Below are positions 54,145 to 63,313 of a stretch of DNA of 64,000 bases, one piece after another. Position 1 is the first letter of the stretch. Each line of letters starts with the position of its first letter. Made by a program: the position numbers and the translations under genes. The notes below the pieces were generated by a model that did not search any database, had not been told where the DNA came from, and worked only from the letters and a program-made list of their open reading frames with translations. Location: assembly GCA_937982565.1 (NCBI GenBank), contig CALJLN010000038.1:82691-146690 (forward strand), read 5' to 3'. This stretch comes from UBA2421 sp002343075. GTDB taxonomy: Bacteria > Planctomycetota > Phycisphaerae > Tepidisphaerales > Tepidisphaeraceae.

Positions 54145-55212
54145 TCACGCTACAGACCTCGGCAGTAGCTGCGCCCGATCCACCGGCGGGACGCCTGCGA
54201 GGAGTAGTGTGCTATCGCGCGCAGGACGCAGCCGTGTCGATTCTGCCGGCGGGAGCACAATTGTCTCGCCGAGTGTGTATTCTTCGGTCACCCCAAATGA
54301 CTGCACCGAGCCACCACCACTGACGCAGGTCGCAACGATCGGGCCCGCATCGTGATTTAGTTCGTAGGCTGCCCCTGCCGACAGTCTAATCTGCATCAGA
54401 ATCCACTGCGGTGCCTGCGCAACAATTGCATGCTGCGGTTGCCGGGGCGTTTTGTTCTGGAGCGCGTCCCAGTGAAACTGGATGCAATCAAGTGCCTGCT
54501 CGACGTGTAGCGTTCGCGGTTTGCCGGTTGAGGGATCAATACGACTAAAATCAAAAACGCGGTAGGTCGTATCGCTCGGCGTTTGCACTTCGTACGCGAC
54601 GATCCCCCCGCCGAGCGCGTGCAGGGTGCCGCTGGGCATGTAATAGGTTTCGCCTTCCAGCACGGCTACGCTGTTCATCTCTTTCTCGGCAGTCCCTGCG
54701 CGCAGGGCTTGTTCAAAAATCGCCCGAGTCACACCCTTACGCGCGCCCAGCAACAGCCGAGCACCGGGATCGCAATGCAAGATATGCCACGCCTCATTCT
54801 TGAGGTGGGCACCCGAGTGCGAGCTGACATAGGCCGGCGGCGGGTGAACCTGCACGCTCAGATCGTCGCGTGCATCGAGAAACTTGATCAATAGTGGAAA
54901 CTGCCCGCCGTGCGGAGTGTCCACCGCGGCGCACTGTCCCAGCAAACTTGCCGGGTGGGCAACCATGATCTGATGAAGGGTCGTCCCCGCCAGCGGCCCG
55001 TTGGCAATTGTGGCGCTGATCCATCCTCGGTCATCGTCGCCGGCCTGAATCGCGTCGGGGCCGGTCGCGCCCGGCGGAAAATCGAACACTTCCCAGCTTT
55101 CCCCGTACGGACCTTCGCCGGGCAAGGATTTGCCAAAAATCTGCTGCAACTTCCTGCCGCCCCACATCTTCGGAACAAACCGGGGCACGAACTTCAATGG
55201 ATAAAGACTCAT
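54145..55212 (-). CDS. manA: Mannose-6-phosphate isomerase class I
   Basis: 355 residues from ATG 55212; a TTG at 55248 is an alternative. ManA interconverts mannose-6-phosphate and fructose-6-phosphate and supplies GDP-mannose. The cupin zinc ligands appear in LSVQVHPPPAYV (Gln, His), LKNEAWHIL (Glu) and MPSGTLHALGGG (His). PKMWGGRKLQQIFGK is typical of the N-terminus. It converges on the ArnT-like gene, which may use the mannose or derived sugars (inference). Confidence 0.93.
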   Translation of the reverse strand: MSLYPLKFVPRFVPKMWGGRKLQQIFGKSLPGEGPYGESWEVFDFPPGATGPDAIQAGDDDRGWISATIANGPLAGTTLHQIMVAHPASLLGQCAAVDTPHGGQFPLLIKFLDARDDLSVQVHPPPAYVSSHSGAHLKNEAWHILHCDPGARLLLGARKGVTRAIFEQALRAGTAEKEMNSVAVLEGETYYMPSGTLHALGGGIVAYEVQTPSDTTYRVFDFSRIDPSTGKPRTLHVEQALDCIQFHWDALQNKTPRQPQHAIVAQAPQWILMQIRLSAGAAYELNHDAGPIVATCVSGGGSVQSFGVTEEYTLGETIVLPPAESTRLRPARDSTLLLAGVPPVDRAQLLPRSVA

Positions 55213-55512
55213 GAATATTGCTGGTGTTCCTTGATCGTGATTTTGCAACAGGTGGTAAGTTCAGGCAGTGGCACCGAGAATGCAAGCGGACGAACGTCTC
55301 GGTACTCCGGCGAACGAGCGCACATATTCGAGAGGGAACGATAGGCTGAGCCGATCGTCGTACTCCCCAAGAACCCAATGACGATCCACCGCAAAACTCC
55401 GGGCAAAGGGATTCGCTGCGAAATGCCAAGTTTGGACGATCAAAAGGGCCATAGGCCTATTTACATATATGACAACTTGCAATTCATTCGGTTTGCCGGT
55501 ACCTTCGACTGA
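55213..55512. other. 300-base divergent intergenic region between manA and the ABC transporter
   Basis: No gene seen. It contains a perfect 10-bp palindrome ATAGGCCTAT at 55451-55460 followed by an AT-rich stretch (TTACATATATGAC), a possible operator region for the transporter. A weak TTGCAA-17-TACCTT pair ends seven bases before the ATG at 55513. Confidence 0.45.
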
Positions 55513-56508
55513 ATGCGAATTGCGGTTGCTTCTCTTGTGCTGCTGGTTGTGGCGGGCACTGTCGCGGTGCAATATCGGGCGCGTGCCGAAGATTCGCCGG
55601 CCGAAGTGCGGTTTGGCTATTTCGCGAACGTCACCCACGCACAGGCCGTGCTGGCGGTTGCAAACGGTGATCTTGAGAAAGCCGTCGCCCCTGCCAAGCT
55701 TACGACCCGGGTTTTCAACGCCGGGCCGTCGGTGATTGAGGCGCTGTTTGCAGGGGAGATTGACGTGGCATACATCGGCCCCGGCCCCGCGATCAGCGCG
55801 CACGGCAAGAGCCGTGGAGAGGGCATCAGGATCATCAGCGGCGCCGCCGCCAACGGCGTGGCCATTGTCGCACGAAACGACTCCCCGATTCGTACGCTGC
55901 AAGACCTGAAAGACAAGCGAATTGCAACGCCGCAGCTCGGCAACACGCAGGATATCGCCGCAAAGCATTACCTGAAAACCACGCTGGGTCAGTCGAACGT
56001 CAACAATGTGCTTCCAATCGCCAACGCCGAGCAGGCAACCATGATGGCTCGAGGCGAGATCGATGCGGCGTGGGTCCCGGAACCGTGGGCGGCGCGGCTC
56101 ATCGCAGACGGTCATCGGCTGATCGCAGAGGAAAGTGCGCTTTGGCCGTCCAATCAGTTCAGCCTTACGCTGGTAACCGCGTCGCCGGCGTTTCTGGAAA
56201 AGCATCGTGAGACCGCTGTGAAAATACTTGCCGTGCACAAGGATTGGACGCGCCGGTTGCAATCGGAGCCAGCGGAGCAGGTTCAGCCATTGAGCGATGC
56301 CATTCTTGCGCTGACATCAAAGCGGATCGCGCCCGAAGTCATTGCCGATTCGCTGAAGCGCGTCACCTTTACGACAGACCCCATGCCGAGCACGCTGGAA
56401 ACCATGTCGAAATGGAGCTTCGACCTTGGCTTTTCGCGGGACGAGGTTTCGATCAAAGGACTGGTCGATCTATCGGCCCTTCAAGCCGCACCAGAGCCGT
56501 CGAAGTAG
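55513..56508 (+). CDS. ABC transporter substrate-binding protein, SsuA/TauA/NrtA type
   Basis: The 331-residue protein has a signal peptide (IAVASLVLLVVAGTVAVQYR) and the NMT1/SsuA periplasmic-binding fold: VRFGYFANVTHAQAVLAVAN, FNAGPSVIEALFAGEIDVAYIGPGPAI, LKDKRIATPQLGNTQDIAA and EIDAAWVPEPWAARL. Members bind aliphatic sulfonates, taurine, nitrate or pyrimidines. Sequence alone does not decide the ligand; sulfonate is the most common. It is the first of three transporter genes. Confidence 0.9.
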   Translation: MRIAVASLVLLVVAGTVAVQYRARAEDSPAEVRFGYFANVTHAQAVLAVANGDLEKAVAPAKLTTRVFNAGPSVIEALFAGEIDVAYIGPGPAISAHGKSRGEGIRIISGAAANGVAIVARNDSPIRTLQDLKDKRIATPQLGNTQDIAAKHYLKTTLGQSNVNNVLPIANAEQATMMARGEIDAAWVPEPWAARLIADGHRLIAEESALWPSNQFSLTLVTASPAFLEKHRETAVKILAVHKDWTRRLQSEPAEQVQPLSDAILALTSKRIAPEVIADSLKRVTFTTDPMPSTLETMSKWSFDLGFSRDEVSIKGLVDLSALQAAPEPSK

Positions 56509-56553
56509 CGACTCCGTGACGTGCGGCTCAATCAAGGGTAAAAGCACTGCGGT

Positions 56554-57447
56554 ATGGCGCGTCCCACGTCGGGCATCCTCAGGAATGAAACGTCTGCCGT
56601 GAGTGCGCGCGGCCGCCTGACGCTATCTAACGTAAGTAAGAACTTTGACGGCACGGGCGTCCCGGCTATTCAAGACATCACGCTCGAGTGTCAGCCGGGG
56701 GAGTTTGTGGTTGTCGTGGGTCCATCCGGGTGCGGGAAGAGCACACTCCTGAACATAGCTGCCGGGATGCTCAAGCCCGAGAAGGGCACCGCGGCGATTG
56801 ATGGCAGGCTGATTCAGGGTCCCGGGCCTGATCGTGCCATGGTGTTTCAAGACCACGGCCTGTTTCCCTGGCTCTCGGCGGCGCAAAATGTGGAGTTTGG
56901 GCTCAAAATGGCGGGTTTTAGCCGCGCCGATCGGCAGCAACGCGTCGCCGAAGCGTTGAGAATGGTGCACCTCAGCCGCAGCGCCGGGAAGTTGGTACAC
57001 GAACTGTCCGGCGGGATGCGCCAGCGCGTTGCGATCGCCCGCTCGCTTGTCGTCGATCCCGCTGTCTTGCTGATGGATGAACCGTTTGCCGCGCTGGATG
57101 CGCAAACCCGCACGCTTCTCCATCAGCAGTTGCAGGAACTCTGGGTCGAAACGAAGAAGACGATTCTATTCGTAACCCATTCAGTCGGGGAAGCCGTTCG
57201 CCTTGCCGACCGTATCATCGTCATGCACGCTCACCCGGGTAAGATTCGCGCCGAGATTGATATCCCGCTTTCGCACCCGCGCGACATAGATAGCCGGGAT
57301 ATCAACGATCTGGTACACCGAATCCGCCGAGAAATTGAAGACGAGGTCAACCGTGTCAACGCCAATCTTGCGCCCGAAGATCAGTGGAAGCCTAAAGCGG
57401 CTGGCGATCTGGTTGACTGCTCTGCTAATCTGGGAAGCGGCATATAG
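56554..57447 (+). CDS. ABC transporter ATP-binding protein, SsuB/TauB type
   Basis: 297 residues. Walker A GPSGCGKST, Q-loop MVFQDHGLFPWL, signature LSGGMRQRVAIARSL, Walker B LLMDEPFAALD and switch His in LFVTHSVGEAV are all present, with the SsuB/NrtD-type layout. The C-terminal segment extends about 30 residues beyond the usual end and overlaps the permease start by 95 bases. It energises the uptake system. Confidence 0.94.
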   Translation: MARPTSGILRNETSAVSARGRLTLSNVSKNFDGTGVPAIQDITLECQPGEFVVVVGPSGCGKSTLLNIAAGMLKPEKGTAAIDGRLIQGPGPDRAMVFQDHGLFPWLSAAQNVEFGLKMAGFSRADRQQRVAEALRMVHLSRSAGKLVHELSGGMRQRVAIARSLVVDPAVLLMDEPFAALDAQTRTLLHQQLQELWVETKKTILFVTHSVGEAVRLADRIIVMHAHPGKIRAEIDIPLSHPRDIDSRDINDLVHRIRREIEDEVNRVNANLAPEDQWKPKAAGDLVDCSANLGSGI

Positions 57448-58225
57448 GTTCGTCGGCTGGCGATCGTACGTTTTCCCCGCACCCAGCCATGTGCTCGACG
57501 CCGTCCTGTCGATGCTGAACATCCGAACGGCGTTCGGCGAACCGGTCAAACCTGGCTGGCCGTGGCCCACAAAGGGAAACGTCGTTGGAGCAGTGGCGAG
57601 CGGCCCTCTCATTGAAGCTTTGGTGGTGAGTTGTTCGCGATTACTGATCGGCTTTGCGATCAGTGTGCTCGTCGGGGTGCTGCTCGGAGTAGTAATCTGG
57701 ACGATCAAGTCGGTTGATCAGTTGCTTGGGCCTTTGTTTTTGGGCCTGCAGACATTGCCGAGTGTCTGCTGGGTGCCCCTGGGGATCCTCTGGTTTGGAA
57801 TAAACGAGCGCGGCATCTTGTTTGTCTTGGTGATGGGAAGTGTCTTTGCGATCGCAATCTCCCTTCGCGATGGGATGCGGACCATCCCGCCGATCTATCG
57901 AAGGGCGGGTTTGATGCTCGGTGCGTCCGGTTGGAAGCAGTATGCATATGTTCTGCTGCCCGCAAGCCTGCCCGCGCTGGCGACGAGCCTTCGGCAGGGC
58001 TTTTCCTTCGCGTGGCGTTCCCTGATGGGCGCTGAACTCATCTTAGCTGCGCAGCGGCATGGATTGGGGTTTTTGCTCGAGATTGGCAGGAGCTTCGCTG
58101 ACGTGGCACAAGTCGTCGCGGTCATGATGATGATGGTGATCATCGGAATGCTCGCAGACCGCTTCATTTTCGCCCCGGCGGAGCGTCGGGTTCACCAGCG
58201 CTTCGGGCTGGTAGTGGCCGAGTAA
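57353..58225 (+). CDS. ABC transporter permease, SsuC/TauC type
   Basis: About 290 residues, six helices. The start is placed at GTG 57353, with GAGGT six to seven bases upstream, deep inside the ATP-binding gene; no Met occurs before the first helix (LAIWLTALLIWEAAYRFVG). The permease EAA-type loop is at MRTIPPIYRRAGLMLGASGW followed by LPASLPALATSLRQG, as in SsuC. It forms the membrane pore with the two preceding products. Confidence 0.92.
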   Translation: MSTPILRPKISGSLKRLAIWLTALLIWEAAYRFVGWRSYVFPAPSHVLDAVLSMLNIRTAFGEPVKPGWPWPTKGNVVGAVASGPLIEALVVSCSRLLIGFAISVLVGVLLGVVIWTIKSVDQLLGPLFLGLQTLPSVCWVPLGILWFGINERGILFVLVMGSVFAIAISLRDGMRTIPPIYRRAGLMLGASGWKQYAYVLLPASLPALATSLRQGFSFAWRSLMGAELILAAQRHGLGFLLEIGRSFADVAQVVAVMMMMVIIGMLADRFIFAPAERRVHQRFGLVVAE

Positions 58226-58297
58226 CAGACGGCGTTCTCACGGCATCCAAGTTCCGGGCTTCGCCGCCGATATCGCCGAAACAGGGTCTGAGGAAAC

Positions 58298-59047
58298 ATG
58301 GACTGCATTCGAAACATCGTTACGAAATCTGACACGACGGCCAAAGCGCGCATTGCCGTACTCATTCCAGCGTGGAACGAGGAAGGCTCGATTGGCCGCG
58401 TAATTGACGACCTGCCGAAGGATTTGGCCGGTGGCGTGATCGTAGCCGACAACAACTCCACCGATTACACCGCCGAAGTGGCGAAGAAGTTTGGTGCGAC
58501 AGTCGTTCATGCCACCCAACAAGGTTACGGCTCAGCCTGTCTGAAGGGAATTGAGTATCTCAAGGCGCTTCCTGCCGACCAGCAGCCGGAGATATTGGTG
58601 TTCATCGACGCCGACTACAGCGATTACCCCGACGAGTTGCCGCTCGTGGTTGACCCAATCATCTCCGACCGTGCGGACTTCGTCATCGGGTCGCGCATGC
58701 TCAAGCCCCAGCCGCCGGGTGCTCTGCTCTTGCAGGCGCGTCTGGGGAACAAGCTGGCGTGTTTCCTGATGCGGTTGATCTGGGGAGTCCGGTATACCGA
58801 TCTGGGTCCATTTCGTGCCATTCGATGGAAAGCACTATTGGACCTCAACATGATCGACCCAAATTTCGGCTGGACGGTCGAAATGCAGATCAAGGCCGCC
58901 CGCGCCAAGCTTCGTATGGAGGAAGTCGCGGTCACCTATCGCCCGCGCATTGGTCATAGCAAGATCACCGGTACGGTCAGCGGGACAGTCAGGGCGGGGT
59001 ACAAGATTCTCCTCACCATTTTCCGCTATGGCTTGCTCAAAAAGTGA
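58298..59047 (+). CDS. GT2 family glycosyltransferase
   Basis: 249 residues. It has the GT-A fold: IAVLIPAWNEEGSIGRVI, VIVADNNSTDYTAEVAKK, VFIDADYSDYPDEL (DxD) and DLGPFRAIRWKALLDL. The family includes dolichyl/polyprenyl-phosphate glucosyl and mannosyl transferases of the DPM1 type. A cytosolic enzyme making a polyprenyl-phosphate sugar could feed the GT-C enzymes at 1165 and 52462; this is inference. No membrane helix is seen. Confidence 0.9.
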   Translation: MDCIRNIVTKSDTTAKARIAVLIPAWNEEGSIGRVIDDLPKDLAGGVIVADNNSTDYTAEVAKKFGATVVHATQQGYGSACLKGIEYLKALPADQQPEILVFIDADYSDYPDELPLVVDPIISDRADFVIGSRMLKPQPPGALLLQARLGNKLACFLMRLIWGVRYTDLGPFRAIRWKALLDLNMIDPNFGWTVEMQIKAARAKLRMEEVAVTYRPRIGHSKITGTVSGTVRAGYKILLTIFRYGLLKK

Positions 59048-59180
59048 GCCTGAGTGCGGCTCGTAAGGGTGCATTACAGGACATGGGATGGCTTGCGCCG
59101 CGAAATGAGGTATCTGCGTGCTTCCGCAGGGCGGCCTCGGCGCGTACACTCGCGATATTACTTCAGACTTAAAGGAGACC

Positions 59181-59594
59181 ATGTCCGAGCCAAATCCCGA
59201 ACCGACGCCCGCGGCAAGCCCCATTCCCCCCGCGACCCCTGCCGTGGCCAGTCCCGCGGTGAATCCGTTGATTCAGTATGACGATTTCGCAAAGATCCAA
59301 CTGAAAATCGCCACCGTTACCGAAGCCAAGGTTCATCCCAACGCCGACAAGCTACTCGTCCTTCAAATCGACCTCGGCGGCGAGACCCGGCAGATTTGCG
59401 CGGGAATCAAGGCGTGGTATCCACCCGAAACGCTCGTGGGCAAGCAGATTGTCGTCGTTGCCAACCTCGCCCCCCGCCCGCTGCGCGGCGAGGTGAGCCA
59501 CGGCATGCTACTCGCTGCGACCGATGGGGCGACCGGAAATGTCGTCGTGCTCTCGCCAGAAAAGCCCGTGGCGGCGGGGAGCGGAGTGAAGTAG
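59181..59594 (+). CDS. Stand-alone tRNA-binding OB-fold protein (MetRS beta-subunit/CsaA-like)
   Basis: 137 residues; ATG 59181 has AAGGAGA directly upstream. A Pro/Ala-rich N-terminal linker precedes an EMAP/Trbp111 OB-fold: DDFAKIQLKIATVTEAKVHP, ADKLLVLQIDLGG, RQICAGIKAWYPPETLVGK and NLAPRPLRGEVSHGMLLAA. This is the methionyl-tRNA synthetase C-terminal tRNA-binding domain, here on its own, as in split MetRS or Trbp111. It binds tRNA structure. Confidence 0.9.
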   Translation: MSEPNPEPTPAASPIPPATPAVASPAVNPLIQYDDFAKIQLKIATVTEAKVHPNADKLLVLQIDLGGETRQICAGIKAWYPPETLVGKQIVVVANLAPRPLRGEVSHGMLLAATDGATGNVVVLSPEKPVAAGSGVK

Positions 59595-59615
59595 AGCCAA
59601 TACGTCAAACAAAAA

Positions 59616-61334
59616 TTGCTCCGAGAACTGCACATTTCCAATCTCGCCGTCATCGCCGACGCCAAAGTCGAGTTTGCCCCCGGGCTAAACTGCTTTACAG
59701 GGACAACCGGTGCCGGCAAGAGCCTGGTCATCGGCGCAGTCGAACTCCTGCTCGGGCTGCGGCCGCCGACGGATATGCTGCGCGCTGGCGTTGTCGAGGG
59801 GCGCGTAAGCGGCGTTTTTGAAGTGTTGAGCAAACCCCTACTTGCAGAGCTGGAGGCCATCACCGACGCGCCGCTGCAGAATGAAGACGGCGAACTGCTG
59901 CTCACCCGGCGGATCTTTTCAAGTGGACGATCGAGCATCACACTCAATGGCAACCCGATCACGCTTACCATGCTGAAACGCCTTGCAGAGGCAATCATTG
60001 ATGTTCACGGCCAGCATGACCACCAATATCTCTTGAAGCCATCAAATCAGCTCGCAGTAGTCGATGAGTTTGCCGGACTCATGCCGCTTCGTGAGAAGTA
60101 TCAGCGTGTCTGGCACGATTTGAGCAATGCCAGGCAGCAGCTCGCGGCAGTTTCCTCGGGCCAGTCGCTCCGGCATCAACAACTGGAGCTAAATCGCTTT
60201 CAACTGCAAGAAATTGACGCCGCAGAGTTACAGCTGGGCGAATATGAAGAGTTAACCGCCCGGGCCAACCTGCTTCAGAACCTCGAAACACTCAAGAAAG
60301 ACGCAACTTCTGTTCACAGCGCCCTTTATGAAGCGGAAGGCGCAGTGCTCGAGCGACTGAAGATGATGACCTCGGTGCTGATGGAGCTTGCCCTGCTCGA
60401 CGCGACGGTTGAACCAGTCGGCCGGGCGGTGCGTGATGCCACGCTGGCGCTCGAAGAAGCGGCGTTCGATCTTGGAAGGTACCTCGGCAAGCTGGAAATC
60501 GATCCAGCGGAGTTGGCTGACGTCAACGATCGGCTGAATGTGATCAACCGGCTCGTGCGTAAGTACGGGGAATCAGTTGAGGCTGTTTTAGGGTACCGCG
60601 ACGAGCTTGCACGAGGGATTGAGGCGCTCGAATCGCAAACCGGCGACCTCGCCAGCATTGCAGCTTCCATTAAGCCGATGGAAACCGCACTGCAAAAGAT
60701 CGGCACAGAGCTATCTGCGAAGCGCCGGACAGCGGCGAAGACGCTGGCGGAGAGAATTGATCGGCAACTGGCAGAATTGGGCATGGAGAAGGCGGTATTC
60801 ACGATCGACTTGGTCAGCACCGACTCTGAGCCTGGCGCGAGCGGTTTGGATACTGTCGAGTTCGTCGTGCAGACCAACCCAGGGCTAGCCGCGCAGCCGC
60901 TGAGGAAAGTGGCTAGTGGAGGCGAATTGTCGCGGGTGATGCTGGCGCTGAAGAGCGTTCTCGCTGCGGGCGAGCGTGTCTCGGTGCTGGTGTTTGACGA
61001 AATCGATTCCAACGTCGGCGGACGACTTGGCGCGGTGATCGGTGGGAAACTGCGCGATCTCAGCAGGCATCACCAGGTGCTCTGCATCACCCACCTGCCG
61101 CAGATTGCGTGTTATGCCGATCGGCACCTGACGGTGCGCAAAGCCGCGACCGGTAAGACAACAGAGACGAGCGTCTGGGTCGTGGACGGCGCCGAACGCG
61201 TACAGGAACTGGCAGAAATGATCGGCGGACAGCGCATCACCGCTACAACGCGCGCCCAGGCACAAGAACTGCTCGATGCAGCGGCCCCGGTCCGGCAGAA
61301 GAAGCCGCGATCGAAGGATAGAATGAGCATATGA
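59616..61334 (+). CDS. recN: DNA repair protein RecN
   Basis: 572 residues from TTG (LRELHISNLAVIADAKVEF). It is an SMC-like ATPase for double-strand break repair. Walker A GTTGAGKSL (K35), a central coiled coil (about 160-370), signature VASGGELSRVMLALK and Walker B LVFDEIDSNVGG, then the D-loop His region ITHLPQIACYADRH. Length and layout match RecN. Its TGA overlaps the start of the next gene (ATGA). SOS boxes were not seen. Confidence 0.95.
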   Translation: MLRELHISNLAVIADAKVEFAPGLNCFTGTTGAGKSLVIGAVELLLGLRPPTDMLRAGVVEGRVSGVFEVLSKPLLAELEAITDAPLQNEDGELLLTRRIFSSGRSSITLNGNPITLTMLKRLAEAIIDVHGQHDHQYLLKPSNQLAVVDEFAGLMPLREKYQRVWHDLSNARQQLAAVSSGQSLRHQQLELNRFQLQEIDAAELQLGEYEELTARANLLQNLETLKKDATSVHSALYEAEGAVLERLKMMTSVLMELALLDATVEPVGRAVRDATLALEEAAFDLGRYLGKLEIDPAELADVNDRLNVINRLVRKYGESVEAVLGYRDELARGIEALESQTGDLASIAASIKPMETALQKIGTELSAKRRTAAKTLAERIDRQLAELGMEKAVFTIDLVSTDSEPGASGLDTVEFVVQTNPGLAAQPLRKVASGGELSRVMLALKSVLAAGERVSVLVFDEIDSNVGGRLGAVIGGKLRDLSRHHQVLCITHLPQIACYADRHLTVRKAATGKTTETSVWVVDGAERVQELAEMIGGQRITATTRAQAQELLDAAAPVRQKKPRSKDRMSI

Positions 61335-61975
61335 ACGGTGAGTCGCGCGCCAACCTCATCTTCCTCGCCATCTTTCTCGTGGTAAGCATTCCAGGGGCGG
61401 TCATTCTGGTGAAGAAGAAGATGGACCCCGTGAGCCGGCCGATGTGGATTCCCGACGGCCGCCGCAATTCGATGGTTTACATCGATCAGGCAGATGCACC
61501 GCAATCGGTGGGCCGAGTCGCCCCCGCAATCACTTCTCTCTGGCTTGCCGATGAAGCCCGTGCTCGGTTTGGCATCACGGGAATCGCTACCGAAGATGCA
61601 TTGGCCTCGGCAACCGACAATGTGCCGCGGCCGATTGTTTCGGAGAGCCGATTTTTTCAGTTGCTTGGTGCGAAACGACAGGGCGACGCAGTCGCGATTT
61701 ACCTCGCATTCTGGAACCTGCCGCGGGGCGATGGCGCGGTGGATGTGCAAATCAAGCATGGCGGAGAGCCGCTGGAGTTTGAATCGACTGAAACGCCCGT
61801 TCCCGCCGCGGTGAAGAAAGACCTGCAGGACAGCGGGCTGCCCCGTCCGCCCCAGCGCATTCGATGGATCAGCGCCACGGCGGTGGTGCCCGCCGGAACG
61901 GCCATTCCGCTCAGCTTTTCAGGGACCATGAACGATGGAACCTTCACCGACCAGCTTGTCATCCAAATCGACTGA
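61331..61975 (+). CDS. Unknown membrane-anchored protein
   Basis: 214 residues. The ATG overlaps the recN stop. One N-terminal helix (LIFLAIFLVVSIPGAVILV) is followed by a hydrophilic beta-rich domain without recognised motif (RPMWIPDGRRNSMVYIDQA, FWNLPRGDGAVDVQIKHGG). It sits between recN and a sensor kinase gene with which it overlaps by 41 bases, so a link to the kinase is possible. Function unknown. Confidence 0.7.
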   Translation: MNGESRANLIFLAIFLVVSIPGAVILVKKKMDPVSRPMWIPDGRRNSMVYIDQADAPQSVGRVAPAITSLWLADEARARFGITGIATEDALASATDNVPRPIVSESRFFQLLGAKRQGDAVAIYLAFWNLPRGDGAVDVQIKHGGEPLEFESTETPVPAAVKKDLQDSGLPRPPQRIRWISATAVVPAGTAIPLSFSGTMNDGTFTDQLVIQID

Positions 61976-63275
61976 CATCACCCCGGTGCCGGTGGTTCGG
62001 GCCGATACACCTGCGCGCGCGTTACTGTCCACTCTGCAGGAGCCCTTGATCGTCCTCGTCTGGCTCACGCGATTGCGCTGGCTGGCGGTGCTGGGACAGG
62101 TCATTGCAATGGGGCTTGCCGCAATTGTTCTCTCCATTCAGCTTCCGTTGCTTCCGGTTTCAATCGTCGTACTAACGACCCTGCTGACAAACCTTGTCGT
62201 AAGATTCTGGATCCTGCGAGGCGATCCACCGGCGGGCCTCGTGCCGGTGGTTTTGTTCCTGGATGTCGGATTGCTGACGGTATTGCTTTTCTTCACAGGC
62301 GGACCCGCAAACCCATTTGCCACGCTCTATGTGGTGCATGTCGTGATGGCGGTGGTGCTGCTTGGCCCGCTGTGGGCGTGGACGCTCGTGGTGGTTGCTG
62401 GCGCAAGTTATGCACTGCTGTTTCGGTTTCATATTCCGCTCACCGCCGAACCAGCAGTCAGCCCGCGGGTGCTGGCGGCGGGGAACTGGGCGGCGCTGGT
62501 GCTCGAGTCGGCCTTGATCGCCTATTTCATCAGCCGGCTATCGAGGTCGCTCCGCGATCGCGAGGCCGAGCTGCGAACCATGCGCGACCGGGCGACCCGC
62601 CACCAGCAACTTGCCTCTCTCGCCACCCTCGCCGCAGGCGCGGCGCACGAGTTAGGCACTCCGCTCGGAACAATCGCTGTTGTGGCGAAGGAGCTTGAGC
62701 TGGCGATCGGGCGATCCGGCCAGAACGACCCCGATGCAGCGGAAGATGCCCGGCTCATTCGTCGGGAGGTCGATCGATGTCGCAAGATTCTTGACCGGAT
62801 GCGGGTGGATGTGGTGCAGGACATCGCGGCGCAGTCTCGGGTGCTCGGGGTGGGTGAATTGGTCGAACTCGTGAAGAGTGACATGACCGAGGAAACGCTT
62901 AGTCGGCTTACTGTTTCCACTGCTACCGAAGTGCGTGCGGTGATCGCCCCACCGCGTGCGGTTCAGCAGGCATTGGGTGTGATGATTCGCAACGCGTTTG
63001 ACGCTTCGCCCGACGGTGCTCGCGTCATGCTTGATATCCGTCGAAGGGAATCGTCTGTATTGATTTCCGTTGTAGACGAAGGCACCGGCATGGCAGCCGA
63101 CGTTGTGCGACGCGCCGGCGAGCCTTTCTTTACAACCAAGGCTCCGGGCCGAGGCATGGGCCTTGGACTGTTTCTCGTGCGCCTGGTGGCCGAGCAGTGC
63201 AATGGCCGCTGGTATATCGAATCCACCCCCGGCCGTGGGACTAAATCGGTGCTGGAACTGCCCGCTTCGGGGTAG
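61935..63275 (+). CDS. regB: RegB/PrrB-type redox sensor histidine kinase
   Basis: 446 residues with about six membrane helices, then the kinase core. Family marks: FFTGGPANPFATLYVVH, matching the RegB quinone-sensing heptapeptide (GGxxNPF); H-box AAGAAHELGTPLGTIAV; N-box MIRNAFDASPDGA; G-boxes VVDEGTGMA and GRGMGLGLFLVRLV. A single Cys in REVDRCRKILDRM lies 44 residues after the phospho-His, close to the redox-active Cys of RegB (about 40). It overlaps the upstream gene by 41 bases; the regulator gene follows. Confidence 0.88.
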   Translation: MEPSPTSLSSKSTDITPVPVVRADTPARALLSTLQEPLIVLVWLTRLRWLAVLGQVIAMGLAAIVLSIQLPLLPVSIVVLTTLLTNLVVRFWILRGDPPAGLVPVVLFLDVGLLTVLLFFTGGPANPFATLYVVHVVMAVVLLGPLWAWTLVVVAGASYALLFRFHIPLTAEPAVSPRVLAAGNWAALVLESALIAYFISRLSRSLRDREAELRTMRDRATRHQQLASLATLAAGAAHELGTPLGTIAVVAKELELAIGRSGQNDPDAAEDARLIRREVDRCRKILDRMRVDVVQDIAAQSRVLGVGELVELVKSDMTEETLSRLTVSTATEVRAVIAPPRAVQQALGVMIRNAFDASPDGARVMLDIRRRESSVLISVVDEGTGMAADVVRRAGEPFFTTKAPGRGMGLGLFLVRLVAEQCNGRWYIESTPGRGTKSVLELPASG

Positions 63276-63279
63276 CGTG

Positions 63280-63307
63280 TTGGCGTGCGGGTCGGAGGTG
63301 CTACAAT
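63280..63307 (+). promoter_or_regulatory. Candidate promoter of the regA-like gene, probably leaderless
   Basis: TTGGCG (63280-63285), a 16-base spacer and TACAAT (63302-63307), six bases before the ATG at 63314, which has no ribosome binding site. The transcript would begin at or beside the start codon. Confidence 0.35.
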
Positions 63308-63313
63308 TGCGGC

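Noticed and set aside
55261..56262. A 333-codon open frame on the minus strand opposite the substrate-binding protein
   Set aside because: Composition is Arg/Cys/His-rich as expected for a codon-bias shadow, and the plus-strand gene is certain.
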